NCBI GenBank assembly: GCA_910575475.1
Contig: CAJTGD010000028.1
Span: 1 to 64,000 of the forward strand
DNA from: Lachnospiraceae bacterium
Lineage (GTDB): Bacteria > Bacillota > Clostridia > Lachnospirales > Lachnospiraceae
Length of the DNA: 64,000 nucleotides
Direction: 5' to 3'
Shown: piece by piece, positions 34,514 through 43,743 of the stretch
Position numbering within the stretch: position 1 is the stretch's first letter
Layout: each line of letters starts with the position of its first letter
Notes under the pieces: model-generated
Seen by the model: the letters and a program-made list of their open reading frames with translations, nothing else
What the model was told of the DNA's origin: nothing
Database searches by the model: none
Made by a program: the position numbers and the translations under genes

Positions 34514-35158
34514 ATGAACTATTTATGTATCGCAGTAAAAAAAGAGGTCATAACAGAAATATTTTACAGCAGAGATGAGGCGCTTGCGTATTTCCAGCAG
34601 AAACATGGAAGCCGGATCGTAGAAAAAATGGAGGAGAGTGAAAGACGGCTGGAGAATCAGATCATCATTCTTGGACGGAAGCTGGAAAAGTACAAAGACC
34701 AGCCGGAAATGAGGCAGCGGCTTTCCGAACGCAGGCAGGCGGCAGAGGAGAAGTGGAGAGATCTCGAGAGATGGCTGAACGGGGAAGATGAGCGAAAGCC
34801 TGTATATATGGAAGAAACATTTGACCAGTATAAGGAAAGGCTGCTTACGGAGGATGAAGAACTATTTTTTCACATGGCGGGGATTTACTGTCTGGGTACT
34901 CGCTACAGGGTGGCCGAAGAAAAGCATTACTATATGTGCAGACTGGTGGAAGACATGGAAGGAAGCTCTGAGGCAGTCAGGCATCTGCCGGAGAAGATGG
35001 CGGAGGGAAGCCATTTATTCTATGTCTGTGCGGAGAGCCCTGAAACGGTAAAAAGATACAGACAGCAGATTTCCAAAATAAGGGCACAGGTGAGACGGGA
35101 TTATAATAAGAGCCGGGCGTTGATGAAAAATCCGGGAATATTCAGGGAGGTGCTTTGA
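34514..35158 (+). CDS. hypothetical protein with coiled-coil segment
   Basis: A 214-residue protein of unknown family. Residues 30-85 are strongly helical and charged (RIVEKMEESERRLENQIIIL, RQRLSERRQAAEEKWRDLER) and probably form a coiled coil. The remainder includes EELFFHMAGIYCLGTRYRVA and KHYYMCRLVEDMEG. The ATG at 34514 is preceded by GGAGG; an ATG three codons earlier is too close to it. A 146-bp gap separates it from the regulator gene, and it may have its own promoter. Membership in the repair island is inferred from position only. Confidence 0.5.
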   Translation: MNYLCIAVKKEVITEIFYSRDEALAYFQQKHGSRIVEKMEESERRLENQIIILGRKLEKYKDQPEMRQRLSERRQAAEEKWRDLERWLNGEDERKPVYMEETFDQYKERLLTEDEELFFHMAGIYCLGTRYRVAEEKHYYMCRLVEDMEGSSEAVRHLPEKMAEGSHLFYVCAESPETVKRYRQQISKIRAQVRRDYNKSRALMKNPGIFREVL

Positions 35159-35212
35159 AGATGGGCGTACATACTTTGGCGGACAAAGTCCGCCGGCCCT
35201 GCAAGGGAGCAT

Positions 35213-35827
35213 ATGCAGGATGAAGAGATGTTTTTCGGATCAGAAGGCCGGGCAGCCGTCAGGGAAGGAAGAAAACCGGAGACTCTTCATTGCTTTTTAG
35301 AAAAATATATACATCTGGAGAATCAATGCCTGGATGAATTTTTTGATGTAAGTGAAAGCTGTGTTTATAAATGTAGTGTCTATGAAAGCGACTGTGATCG
35401 CGGGATATATGAAGGAGTCTGTGAAAGCGACTGTGATCGCGGTGTATATGAAGGAGTCTGTGAAAGTGACAGTAATTGCGGTATATATGAAAGCGTCCAT
35501 GACCCAGCGGAAGAATACGGTAACGGGCGTAAATGGTCTGAACAGGAGGGAAATTATAAGACTGCGGAGGAGATCAGATGTATAAGGAATGCGCAGGTAG
35601 TGCAGGTTTTGGCGGCTCGGAGCCGGAGGAGTATTTTATCCATGCAGGGAGTATCAGGGAGTTTCGGTTATATCAGGGGTTATTCGGATTCTGTGTGGGA
35701 GATGCGCTGGGAGTTCCGGTGGAATTTTCAGACAGATGCAAAAGGAAGGCGGATCCGGTTCGGGAGATGCGCGCATACGGAACATATCACCAGCCGGCCG
35801 GAACCTGGTCTGATGATACATCCCTGA
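35213..35827 (+). CDS. hypothetical repeat-containing reading frame, doubtful
   Basis: This frame has a good ribosome site (AAGGGAGCAT-ATG), an N-terminal part of about 50 residues (LHCFLEKYIHLENQCLDEFF), then three 13-residue repeats (ESDCDRGIYEGVC type). From 35578 it overlaps the ADP-ribosylglycohydrolase gene in another frame, and that tail is only a shadow. The real product probably ends, or once ended, near 35577; a lost base could also make it an N-terminal extension of the next gene. I cannot decide between these. No family is recognised. Confidence 0.35.
   Translation: MQDEEMFFGSEGRAAVREGRKPETLHCFLEKYIHLENQCLDEFFDVSESCVYKCSVYESDCDRGIYEGVCESDCDRGVYEGVCESDSNCGIYESVHDPAEEYGNGRKWSEQEGNYKTAEEIRCIRNAQVVQVLAARSRRSILSMQGVSGSFGYIRGYSDSVWEMRWEFRWNFQTDAKGRRIRFGRCAHTEHITSRPEPGLMIHP
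35378..35494 (+). repeat. 39-bp tandem repeat, three copies
   Basis: Units at 35378-35416, 35417-35455 and 35456-35494 share GTCTRTGAAAGYGAC and a TATATGAAGGA end; a degenerate half unit precedes them. The period equals that of the array at 10873 but the sequence is unrelated. Confidence 0.9.
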
Positions 35828-36684
35828 TGCTCTGCCTGATCGATGCAGTCAATCAGGGATATTCCATACAAAAGGCAGCAGACAATTTTGTGGATTTTTA
35901 CAAAAACGGGGCATTTACCCCATATGGAGAAGTATTTGATATCGGTATTTCCACACGGGAGGCCATTGAAAAAATGTGCGGAGGCGAATCGCCCGTCAGA
36001 TGCGGCGGGGATTCCGATCTGGAAAATGGGAACGGTTCCCTGATGCGGGTGCTTCCGCTTGCGTTTTACGGGCTGCGGATGGAAGGACCGCAATTGATTT
36101 CTCTGGTGGAGGAGGTTTCTTCGCTGACCCATAGACACAGACGTTCCATATTCGCATGTATCTTTTATGTGAAATTTGCGATCCGGCTGGCGAAGGGAGA
36201 CTCGAAAGAAGAAGCGCTGGAAGTGACGATCGGGTTTATGAAAAAATACTGCTCGGAAACCTGCGCGGCGGAGCGGGAGCATTTTGACAGGATTCTCAGT
36301 AAACGGATTTTGGGACTGACAGAAAATGAAATCCGAAGCACAGGGTATGTCGTAGATACGCTGGAAGCGGCTCTGTGGGCTTTTTTTAGCGGGGAATCAT
36401 ACAGGGAGATCGCGCTGAAGGCCGTGAATCTGGGCGGGGACACCGATACTATAGCGGCAATTGCAGGCGGGCTGGCGGGAATCTATTACTGTGCATCCGG
36501 AGAGCGGGCGGCAAAGGGCGGTACGGCGGAGATTGGGGAAAGAACCTGGGAGGAAGATAGTCCGGTGGAAAGAGAGGCGGGAATCCCCAGGGAATGGCTT
36601 CAATGTATTGCGAAAAAAGAAGAACTGTACCGGATGTTCCGGCAGTTTTATAAGGTCTGTGAAGGAAAATGGCGGGATAGGTAG
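35578..36684 (+). CDS. ADP-ribosylglycohydrolase (DraG-like)
   Basis: A 368-residue DraG-type hydrolase. GLFGFCVGDALGVPVEF at about residue 38 and TWSDDTSLMLCLID near 80 carry the canonical S-D-D-T metal motif; NLGGDTDTIAAIAGGLAGIY near 285 is the second metal motif. Unlike the protein at 9961 both motifs are canonical, so it should remove ADP-ribose from a protein or nucleic acid target. GGAGGAG precedes the ATG. The first 35 residues vary among relatives. Its place inside an RNA-repair island suggests reversal of ADP-ribosylation on RNA ends or a repair factor; this is inference. Confidence 0.85.
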   Translation: MYKECAGSAGFGGSEPEEYFIHAGSIREFRLYQGLFGFCVGDALGVPVEFSDRCKRKADPVREMRAYGTYHQPAGTWSDDTSLMLCLIDAVNQGYSIQKAADNFVDFYKNGAFTPYGEVFDIGISTREAIEKMCGGESPVRCGGDSDLENGNGSLMRVLPLAFYGLRMEGPQLISLVEEVSSLTHRHRRSIFACIFYVKFAIRLAKGDSKEEALEVTIGFMKKYCSETCAAEREHFDRILSKRILGLTENEIRSTGYVVDTLEAALWAFFSGESYREIALKAVNLGGDTDTIAAIAGGLAGIYYCASGERAAKGGTAEIGERTWEEDSPVEREAGIPREWLQCIAKKEELYRMFRQFYKVCEGKWRDR

Positions 36685-36727
36685 TATTTTAGTGGAGATA
36701 AAAATCTAAAATTTAAGGAGGATGAAA

Positions 36728-37702
36728 ATGAAAGAGAACTACAGAAAAGCAGACAAAGAGATATTGGATGGGATCCAAAAACTAACCGGCTATGTATGTA
36801 AAGTGGACGGGACAGAGGAAATGGAAAAACCAATCATTGTATTGGCACCGAAGCTGGGAAGTTCGAAACCAGGGGAAGAATCAAAGAAACTGCGGGTATA
36901 TGCTTATGGCGGTCTGATTGGAGAGATACCGACAAGTCAGAGACAAGAGGCTTCATTAGCTGATAAGGATTATTTGAAGCATCTGCCGGAAAATTCAAAG
37001 AAAAAGTCAAGATTCGAAGAACTATTGGAATTAAGTAATTCGAAACCACAGAAAAAAGAGCAGGTTCTTCATGCATTGTTCAGCGATGAGTATCTGGACT
37101 TGGCGGCGGAAGCATGTAGAAGCAAGTTTACAAAGGAAATGGGAGGTTTAAAAGAACGAGTCATAGAAACAAACCTTGTAAAAAAATATCTTGGAAATAC
37201 AGACATCTGGGTTCCGATTGATATTGAATTTTTAATGCCCCAGGCTTGGCTGGAGGACACAGAAAAGAGAGGGAAACCAGACATAATACTATACGATAAA
37301 AGAGTGAGCACGTTCTGTCTCATTGAATTGAAATATAACAATGAAAGCTGTACCGGAAATAACAGTTTATTGAACCACTACGACAACGCTATGAAAATAA
37401 TCCATACATCCCATCGGGACAAACTTGTAGATGAATATTTTAGAAAAATGAGCTATTTATATGAGTATGGAATTATAAATGGTGAGGCCTGGAAAGAAGT
37501 ATCAGAAAGTCCGGACAGGGATAAAATTGATCTGAAATTCGGTTACTTCTTTATCGGGGGAAGTTTAGAAACGTATAAGGAGTGTGTGAAAGAACAGCTG
37601 GGCGATACAGATAAAAACTGTAGCTTTTTATATAGTCCGGACATTGATACAGACACCTTAAAAAACTGTCAGATGCTTTCATATGAGGAGTTTATGAGGT
37701 AG
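36728..37702 (+). CDS. PD-(D/E)XK nuclease-like protein
   Basis: A 324-residue protein. GKPDIILYDKRVSTFCLIEL followed by KYN at about residues 185-210 gives the PD...(E)xK arrangement of a restriction-like nuclease core. The N-terminal ~120 residues are unlike anything I can name. The ribosome site AAGGAGG is followed by two in-frame ATGs two codons apart; the second is better spaced and is used here. It lies 43 bp after the ADP-ribosylglycohydrolase gene and belongs to the same probable operon. A nuclease or nucleic-acid binding role is inferred from the motif. Confidence 0.55.
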   Translation: MKENYRKADKEILDGIQKLTGYVCKVDGTEEMEKPIIVLAPKLGSSKPGEESKKLRVYAYGGLIGEIPTSQRQEASLADKDYLKHLPENSKKKSRFEELLELSNSKPQKKEQVLHALFSDEYLDLAAEACRSKFTKEMGGLKERVIETNLVKKYLGNTDIWVPIDIEFLMPQAWLEDTEKRGKPDIILYDKRVSTFCLIELKYNNESCTGNNSLLNHYDNAMKIIHTSHRDKLVDEYFRKMSYLYEYGIINGEAWKEVSESPDRDKIDLKFGYFFIGGSLETYKECVKEQLGDTDKNCSFLYSPDIDTDTLKNCQMLSYEEFMR

Positions 37703-37761
37703 AAGGAAAAGAGATGATGGATTTTTAACGGGTCTTTTTGGAAAGAAAAAAGGGAGTAACG

Positions 37762-38357
37762 ATGCACTACGCAATCTCAGACCTGCACGGCTGTTTTGAC
37801 AAATACAAACGTATGCTGCAGCTCATCCGCTTCCATTCCGGCGATACCCTTTATATCCTCGGGGATATCGTTGACCGCGGGGAGGGCGGAATCCGGATAT
37901 TACAGGATATGATGCGGCATAAAAATATCATACCATTTTGGGGAAATCATGATCATATGGCACATTATCTGTTGAAATGCTTCTATGATCTTTTTTCCTG
38001 TCACATACGGTCCCGGATAAAAGCAAAATGTTGGATTTTATTTCCGCAGGCAGCGGGCCAGGTGACTGCCAACAGGCATCTGCCGGCTGCCGCGGGGGAC
38101 AAAAAAGCGGTTTGTGGAAAATGGAGCCGGAATATGAGACCTGCTTTCTATGGGCGGTGCCCGAGTACGAAAAGATCTACTTTGAGGACAGATACATCGT
38201 AACCGGGCATACACCTACCGGATATATCAATGAAAATCATATCGGAAGAATCTGCCGGAAGAACCGCCATATCGCCATAGACTGCGGCGCTGTTTTTGGC
38301 GCCCCGTTAGGGTGTGTCTGTCTGGATACATTGGAAGAGTTTTATACGGACATATAG
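37762..38357 (+). pseudogene. PPP-family serine/threonine phosphatase, internally deleted and frameshifted
   Basis: The first ~70 codons are a normal PPP-type metallophosphatase start: MHYAISDLHGCFDKYKRML, LYILGDIVDRGEGG and FWGNHDHMAHYLL, which hold the first three metal motifs. The frame then becomes nonsense (to 38202). In another frame the family's end is intact: FLWAVPEYEKIYFEDRYIVT, GHTPTGYIN, HIAIDCGAVFGAPLGCVCLD. Perhaps 80 or more residues with the VHAG motif are missing between them. GGGAGTAACG precedes the ATG. The product should be inactive. Pnkp downstream contains its own phosphatase of the same superfamily. Confidence 0.7.
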
Positions 38358-38431
38358 AAAGCAGTGCAACTGCCCGATAACGCGGCAGGAAAGGAGAGGG
38401 ACGGATCATATTATACAAGGGAGTATTCTGG

Positions 38432-38786
38432 GTGATCGGGAACAGGATTGTAAGTGAAAAAAGGCTCTGTGATGAATTTGGGAATCTGATTCCGGATGAG
38501 AATGAGGAGAGTCAGAAAGGGGGATTTCAGGAAGAAGCCTGGAGCAATAATCATAAGAAAATCTGGTCGGAGCTGCCGCGCAAGGTGACACAGGGGAAAA
38601 GCTTCCATTATTTTCCGCGCGGCAGAGTGGAAATCCGGAGGCAACGGGCGCTCATCTTTCTGAATCCCTGCCTCTGTTATGAGGGGATGCTCCGAAAGAT
38701 AGGAGGAATTTCGGTTGGATCACAATGAGGCGATTCGGGATATCTTAGTGAAGGCAGACGGCAGCAGGCATTACCAATGTGATTGA
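38432..38786 (+). pseudogene. small conserved protein, frameshifted near its end
   Basis: A GTG start eight bases after AAGGGAG opens a 98-codon frame. Its core FHYFPRGRVEIRRQRALIFL then NP resembles small Firmicute proteins of the form YFPRGRVEI..GKA.I..NP. At about 38700 the expected continuation switches frame: EFRLDHNEAIRDILVKADGS then RHYQC ends at 38786, while the original frame stops at 38728. One base change would restore the gene. The function is unknown. Confidence 0.5.
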
Positions 38787-38799
38787 GAGGAGGACATGG

Positions 38800-39435
38800 A
38801 TGGATAATCGAACGTATCTGGGTACTACGGCATGGATGGTTCGGCGTGACGGCAGCATTTTTCCGGTTGTACAGCATATTCACGGGAATCCGGAGGATGT
38901 GGAAGAGACGCTTTTTGCCGCGGAATGGCTTTATGAGCGTACAAGACGCAGGCAGACAAGGAAAGACATCGAAGCGTTTGTCCGGATGTGGGGGCTGCAG
39001 TTTGCGGAGGAAACAAACGGAGAAGAGTTAAAGAACCGGATTTATCACAGGATGGAAGAGCGCCCGTATCCGTTCATTACCCGTCAGTTCGCAGACAAAA
39101 TCGTGGATATCATTGCAGGGTGGAAGGATCATGGCGGACATGCGGATGAAACCATGGACATCAGCGGATATTGCAAGCAGGTGACTCTGGATCTGAATGA
39201 GGAGTTTCTAAGAGTGCATTTTGGCGGCAAGTACCATACGGAGCCGGGAAACCGGACGCTGTACTTTCGGATTTCCTCGGAGAACTACAATTGGGGCAGA
39301 GTGATAAGGGAATTTGACGATCATGTCTGCTCTCAACTGCATAGTGAAGGATTCATCGTGATGGTCGATCAGGAATCGGCAGAAGTCAATCCTGCGATCT
39401 TAAAACAGAAAAAATACTTTTTGGCCGCAGATTAA
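38800..39435 (+). CDS. hypothetical protein of the RNA-repair island
   Basis: A 211-residue soluble protein with AGGAGG six bases before the ATG (an earlier ATG in frame is too close). Visible segments are TAWMVRRDGSIFPVVQHIHG, LYERTRRRQTRKDIEAFVRM and LYFRISSENYNWGRVIREFD. There are no recognised catalytic motifs. It lies about 110 bp upstream of hen1 in the same direction and ends cleanly. I cannot assign a family. Confidence 0.5.
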   Translation: MDNRTYLGTTAWMVRRDGSIFPVVQHIHGNPEDVEETLFAAEWLYERTRRRQTRKDIEAFVRMWGLQFAEETNGEELKNRIYHRMEERPYPFITRQFADKIVDIIAGWKDHGGHADETMDISGYCKQVTLDLNEEFLRVHFGGKYHTEPGNRTLYFRISSENYNWGRVIREFDDHVCSQLHSEGFIVMVDQESAEVNPAILKQKKYFLAAD

Positions 39436-39543
39436 AACAGATGTAAAAAGACATCGATGTTCAGAGCGGCAGATTGCGGACTTGTCCGCTGCCATTTCGA
39501 ATCGTTATATGCATGTGGAAAATGGAAAGGGAGTGTGTGGAAT

Positions 39544-40585
39544 ATGCTTCTCACAATTACATACAGGATACCGGATGGAGACGCAGGGCATTCCGCCCGG
39601 GATCTGAGCTGGCTCCTGCATAAAAATCCATCCAGGCTGCACGAATTTTCCCTTCCCGATTGATAAGCTCCTGATCCATGGAAAGGGCTGGCTGGAAACA
39701 CATCCGGCGAGAGAGCGGATCGTGCGCAGATATTTTGCAAAGACACGGAGCTATGCGGACATTGCGGTACACAGACTCCGGGGAGAATCCGAAGGAGAGG
39801 CAGGAAGCGGACGGGAGTGTAAAGAAGAAGGCAAGTGGGAGCCGACAGAGCAATTCCAGAGAAAGTGTAGATACGTTGGTGAGGAAGAGGGGGCATGGGG
39901 GCCAAAGGAGCAGTTTGCGCCGTTAGATCAGCTCCGTCTGGAAGCAGTGCGGCGGGAAGTGATCCGCTGCGGCGCTTCTTCTGTCATTGATCTGGGCTGC
40001 GGGGAGGGAAAGCTTTTGGAACTTCTTCTTCCGATCCGGGAGATTGGAAAGCTGTGTGGGATGGATGTGTCAGTGGAGGCACTGGAAAAAGCGCGGAAAA
40101 GAATTTCGGGCAGAGAATATTCCAGACAGGTGAAAGGATATTCCGGGCAGGGCAGAAGGTATTCCGGGGATGAGGGAAAGCCTCCCGGACAGGCGAGAAG
40201 GCTTCCGGAGCTGTTCCAGGGCTCCCTGCTGTATCAGGACAGCCATATCTGCGGATTTGACGCGGCCTGCGCGGTGGAGGTCATGGAACACATCATGCCC
40301 GAAAAGCTGCCCATATTCGAAAAGGTTCTGTTTCAAAAGGCGGCTCATCCGACAATTATTGTCACGACACCGAATCGGGAGTACAATGCACGTTATCACT
40401 GTGCGGGCGGGGGGATGCTCCGTCATGAGGATCACCGCTTCGAATGGACGAGGGAAGAATTTACGGCCTGGATCGAAAAAATCTGCGGGCAGTATGGCTA
40501 TGAAGCGGAGGTCAAGGGGATCGGGGAAATGGATGAGCGCTATGGATTTCCAACTCAAATGGGGGTGTTTACAAAATGCAGATAG
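39544..40585 (+). pseudogene. hen1: Hen1 3'-terminal RNA 2'-O-methyltransferase with most of its N-terminal domain deleted
   Basis: The gene starts normally (MLLTITYRIPDG, DLSWLLHKNPSRLHEFSLP) and stops at 39663. Four bases before that stop, another frame picks up the far end of the N-terminal domain, KLLIHGKGWLETHPARERIV then RRYF, and runs uninterrupted to 40585. Some 160 residues of the N-terminal domain are missing, with a frameshift at the joint. The C-terminal methyltransferase is complete: VIDLGCGEGKLLELL, CAVEVMEHIMPEKL and TTPNREYNARY followed by LRHEDHRFEWTREEF. A low-complexity stretch (residues RQVKGYSGQGRRYSG) sits in the methyltransferase. The GTG at 39722 could start the catalytic part alone, but no good ribosome site is seen. 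It overlaps pnkp by 10 bp. Confidence 0.8.
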
Positions 40586-43197
40586 AACTGCCCGAATTCT
40601 CACTCATCCTGCTGGTGGGCCCGGGCGCGGCCGGAAAAACGACGTTTGCAGGGAAACATTTTCTGCCTACGCAGGTTCTGTCATCCGATGCGTTTCGGGG
40701 TATGGTATGCGATGATGAAAATGAGCAGAGTGTAACGAAGGATGCCTTTGAACTCTTGTATCATACGGCGGAGAAGCGGCTGGCTCACAGGAGGACAACG
40801 GTCATTGATGCCACCAATCTGCAGAGAAATGACCGCAAAAGAATGTTAGAGCTGGCAAAAGCGCAAAATGTACATACGGCTGCGATCGTCTTTCACCTGC
40901 CGGAGAGCGTGATCCGGGAACGGAATCTGGCGCGGAAGGACCGCAGGCTTCCGGAAGCGGTGCTGAAATCCCAGCTTATGGCTCTCAGATCCGGTATGCG
41001 GAAGTTCAAAAAGGAGGGCTTCCGTTTTGTTTATGTGCTGGACAGTGAAGAAGAGATTGAGAATGCCGAGATCGCCTATACAAAGCTTTGGAGTGATAAA
41101 AAAGAAGAGCATGGACCCTTTGATATCATTGGAGATGTACACGGATGTTTTGATGAACTGACAGAGCTTCTTGACAAGCTTGGCTATGAACCGGGGGAAG
41201 ACGGGATCTACCGGCATGCCTGCGGGAGAAGGGCGGTATTTGTGGGGGATCTCTGCGACCGGGGACCGAAGAACGCAGACGTGCTCCGGCTGGTGATGCG
41301 GATGGTCGGCGCGGGTACGGCATTTTGCGCTCCGGGCAATCATGACGATAAGCTGAGAAGGTATCTGGAACACGGCAAGGTACAGATTTCTCACGGACTG
41401 GAAAACACGATCCGGGAGCTGGAGCGTGAAGAGGAAGAATTTCTTGAGGAGGTCCGGGCGTTTTTGGAAAATCTTGTCAGCCATTATATATTTGACGGGG
41501 GAAGGCTTGTGGTCTCACATGCGGGAATCAGGGAGGAGTACATCGGCCGGGTATCCGGCAGGATCCGGGCCTTTTGTCTCTATGGAGACACCACTGGGGA
41601 GACAGACGATTCGGGCTTTCCGGTTCGGCGAAACTGGGCCGCGGATTACCGGGGAGCGGCCACGATCGTTTACGGGCATACGCCCCGGGAAGAGGTGCAG
41701 GCCGTGAACCGCACGTATTGTGTAGATACCGGATGCGTGTTTGGCGGAAAACTTTCCTGTCTCCGTTATCCGGAGATGGAAGTGGTAAGCGCTGCGGCTC
41801 ACAGGCAGTATTGTGAGGGGAGCCGTCCGTTTGGCGGCAGTGAAAAAGAAGATGCAGGGATTCTGGATATTCAGGATGTACAGGGAAAGCTGCATCTGTC
41901 TACAAGACTGCTGCCGGGAATCACCATTTCGGAGGAGAATACGGCATCGGCACTGGAAGCGATGAGCCGGTTCGCGGCAGATCCTCATTGGCTGATCTAC
42001 CTGCCGCCGACGATGTCGCCCAGCAGGGCGAGCTCCAGGGAGGATTATATGGAATACCCATGGGAGGCATTTCAGGATTATCAGAAAAACGGAGTTGGGC
42101 GTGTGGTATGCGAGCGGAAGCATATGGGCTCCAGGGCGGTGATCGTATTGTGCCGTACTGCCGACACGGCCAAAAGACGTTTTGGTGTGGGGGATGGAAG
42201 CAGAGGTATTATCTACACCAGGACGGGAAGACGCTTTTTTGAGGAAACGGATATGGAAGCGGAGATTTTGGAAAGGCTGGATCAGACGCTGGCTGAGAAT
42301 GGCTTTTGGGAGGATTTTCAAACGGAATGGGTCTGTCTGGATACCGAGATCATGCCCTGGTCCGGGAAAGCAAAGGCTTTGCTGAGAAGCCAGTATGGCC
42401 CGGTCGGGAGAGCAGGCAGGGAGTCGCTTTCGGCGGCCGTCCAGGTTCTGGAGCTTGCAGCCGGGAGTCTGGACATCCAAAATACGGACGAGGATGCATC
42501 CCGCCGCGGGACAAGCGAGGATGTGTCTGATGACAGGACAGCCGCAGAGCATTTTGAAAAATCTTCGGAAAGAGAACTCCGCAGTCTGCGGCAGCATTTT
42601 GCCAAAAAGCGGACTGCGGCGGAAGAATATGTAACAGCTTACCGGCGGTATTGCTGGAATGTGGATTCTGCGGGGGATCTGCGTATTGCGCCTTTTCATC
42701 TCCTGGCCTGTGAGGGACGGGTGTTTTCCGGGGAGAAGCATGTCTGGCATATGGAAACATTAAAGCGATACTGCACGGGACGTGATCCGATTTTTATGGA
42801 AACGGAATATCTGGAAGTAGATTTATCCCGCAGGGAAGAACTGGAGAAGGCGGCCAGGTGGTGGGAGACGTTGACGGAAAACGGCGGGGAAGGGATGGTG
42901 GTCAAACCGGAGACATTTGCCGCATGCATGGGCTCAAGGCTGATACAGCCGGCCGTAAAGTGCCGGGGGAGGGAGTACCTGCGGATCATATACGGCCCGG
43001 AATATCTGACGCCAAAGCATTTGGCACGGCTAAAGCAGCGTTCCCTGTCCCGTAAGCGGAGCCTGGCGTTAAAAGAATTTTCACTGGGGCTGGAAGCTTT
43101 GGAGCGGTTCGCGGCGAAGGAACCGCTTTACCGGGTACACGAGTGTGTATTTGCAATCCTTGCGCTGGAAAGTGAGCCGGTTGACGCGGCGCTGTAG
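40576..43197 (+). CDS. pnkp: polynucleotide kinase-phosphatase-ligase Pnkp
   Basis: An 873-residue three-domain RNA-repair enzyme, full length for the family. The 5'-kinase (about 1-170) has Walker A LLVGPGAAGKTT and VIDATNLQRNDR. The 2',3'-phosphatase (about 178-420) has FDIIGDVHGCFDEL, FVGDLCDRGP, PGNHDDK and VVSHAG. The ligase/adenylyltransferase (about 450-873) has the nucleotidyl lysine K515 in CERKHMGSRAV, plus VCLDTEIMPW and EGMVVKPE. It heals and seals broken RNA such as cleaved tRNA, in partnership with Hen1, which methylates the repaired end. The ATG overlaps the hen1 stop. An insert near residues 620-680 (DASRRGTSEDVSDDRTA) is low complexity. With Hen1's N-terminal domain deleted, ligase activation may fail. 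Confidence 0.95.
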   Translation: MQIELPEFSLILLVGPGAAGKTTFAGKHFLPTQVLSSDAFRGMVCDDENEQSVTKDAFELLYHTAEKRLAHRRTTVIDATNLQRNDRKRMLELAKAQNVHTAAIVFHLPESVIRERNLARKDRRLPEAVLKSQLMALRSGMRKFKKEGFRFVYVLDSEEEIENAEIAYTKLWSDKKEEHGPFDIIGDVHGCFDELTELLDKLGYEPGEDGIYRHACGRRAVFVGDLCDRGPKNADVLRLVMRMVGAGTAFCAPGNHDDKLRRYLEHGKVQISHGLENTIRELEREEEEFLEEVRAFLENLVSHYIFDGGRLVVSHAGIREEYIGRVSGRIRAFCLYGDTTGETDDSGFPVRRNWAADYRGAATIVYGHTPREEVQAVNRTYCVDTGCVFGGKLSCLRYPEMEVVSAAAHRQYCEGSRPFGGSEKEDAGILDIQDVQGKLHLSTRLLPGITISEENTASALEAMSRFAADPHWLIYLPPTMSPSRASSREDYMEYPWEAFQDYQKNGVGRVVCERKHMGSRAVIVLCRTADTAKRRFGVGDGSRGIIYTRTGRRFFEETDMEAEILERLDQTLAENGFWEDFQTEWVCLDTEIMPWSGKAKALLRSQYGPVGRAGRESLSAAVQVLELAAGSLDIQNTDEDASRRGTSEDVSDDRTAAEHFEKSSERELRSLRQHFAKKRTAAEEYVTAYRRYCWNVDSAGDLRIAPFHLLACEGRVFSGEKHVWHMETLKRYCTGRDPIFMETEYLEVDLSRREELEKAARWWETLTENGGEGMVVKPETFAACMGSRLIQPAVKCRGREYLRIIYGPEYLTPKHLARLKQRSLSRKRSLALKEFSLGLEALERFAAKEPLYRVHECVFAILALESEPVDAAL

Positions 43198-43231
43198 GGA
43201 TGAATATGGAAAGTAGGAAGGAGAACGGAAG

Positions 43232-43717
43232 ATGACGAAGGAGCAAATGAGAAAGGAAGCGGCAGAGAGGATGCATATGCTGGGGCTTCTGGATGAAAAG
43301 GAGCAATCTGTGATCCGGGATTTTGAAGAGGAACATAAGGTGTATGTAAGCAGGCCGATGAATCTGGGCGTGATGGTGGGAGTTCTCTATGAATGGTCGG
43401 ATGAAGAGAGAAAGCTGATTGAAAAAGTAGAAAATCAGTTTCAGATCCTGGTCTATCATGTGATCAGAAACGTAACCAACGCAGGCATCCTTTACGCAAT
43501 GCTCTCTGTCTCTTCTTATGAAGAAGAATGGCCGGCGGAGAGGAAGGCGCTGAAAGGCATTGAAGCGGATGGGGCAAATCCTCTGGCCTATGTGTGGAAT
43601 GCCGGTCTGCAGGATGAAGAAGCCCTGGATCTGTCAAAGGGGTTCGGAGAATGGGGCTCCATTTTTGTTGTCAGAGGGGAAGGCGGGCTTTGCCAGATCT
43701 TTCCGGATTATGAATAA
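43232..43717 (+). CDS. hypothetical protein downstream of pnkp
   Basis: A 161-residue, mostly helical protein with AAGGAG before the ATG. Segments include RMHMLGLLDEKEQSVIRDFE, YEWSDEERKLIEKVENQF and DLSKGFGEWGSIFVVRGEGG. No family is recognised. It starts 34 bp after pnkp in the same direction, so it is probably in the same operon and may be a partner of the repair system. Confidence 0.55.
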   Translation: MTKEQMRKEAAERMHMLGLLDEKEQSVIRDFEEEHKVYVSRPMNLGVMVGVLYEWSDEERKLIEKVENQFQILVYHVIRNVTNAGILYAMLSVSSYEEEWPAERKALKGIEADGANPLAYVWNAGLQDEEALDLSKGFGEWGSIFVVRGEGGLCQIFPDYE

Positions 43718-43743
43718 GTTCTGCTGACCGAAGGAGGAAAATC

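Noticed and set aside
41515..42750. 411-codon minus-strand open frame
   Set aside because: It is antisense to pnkp, whose domains and motifs are clear.
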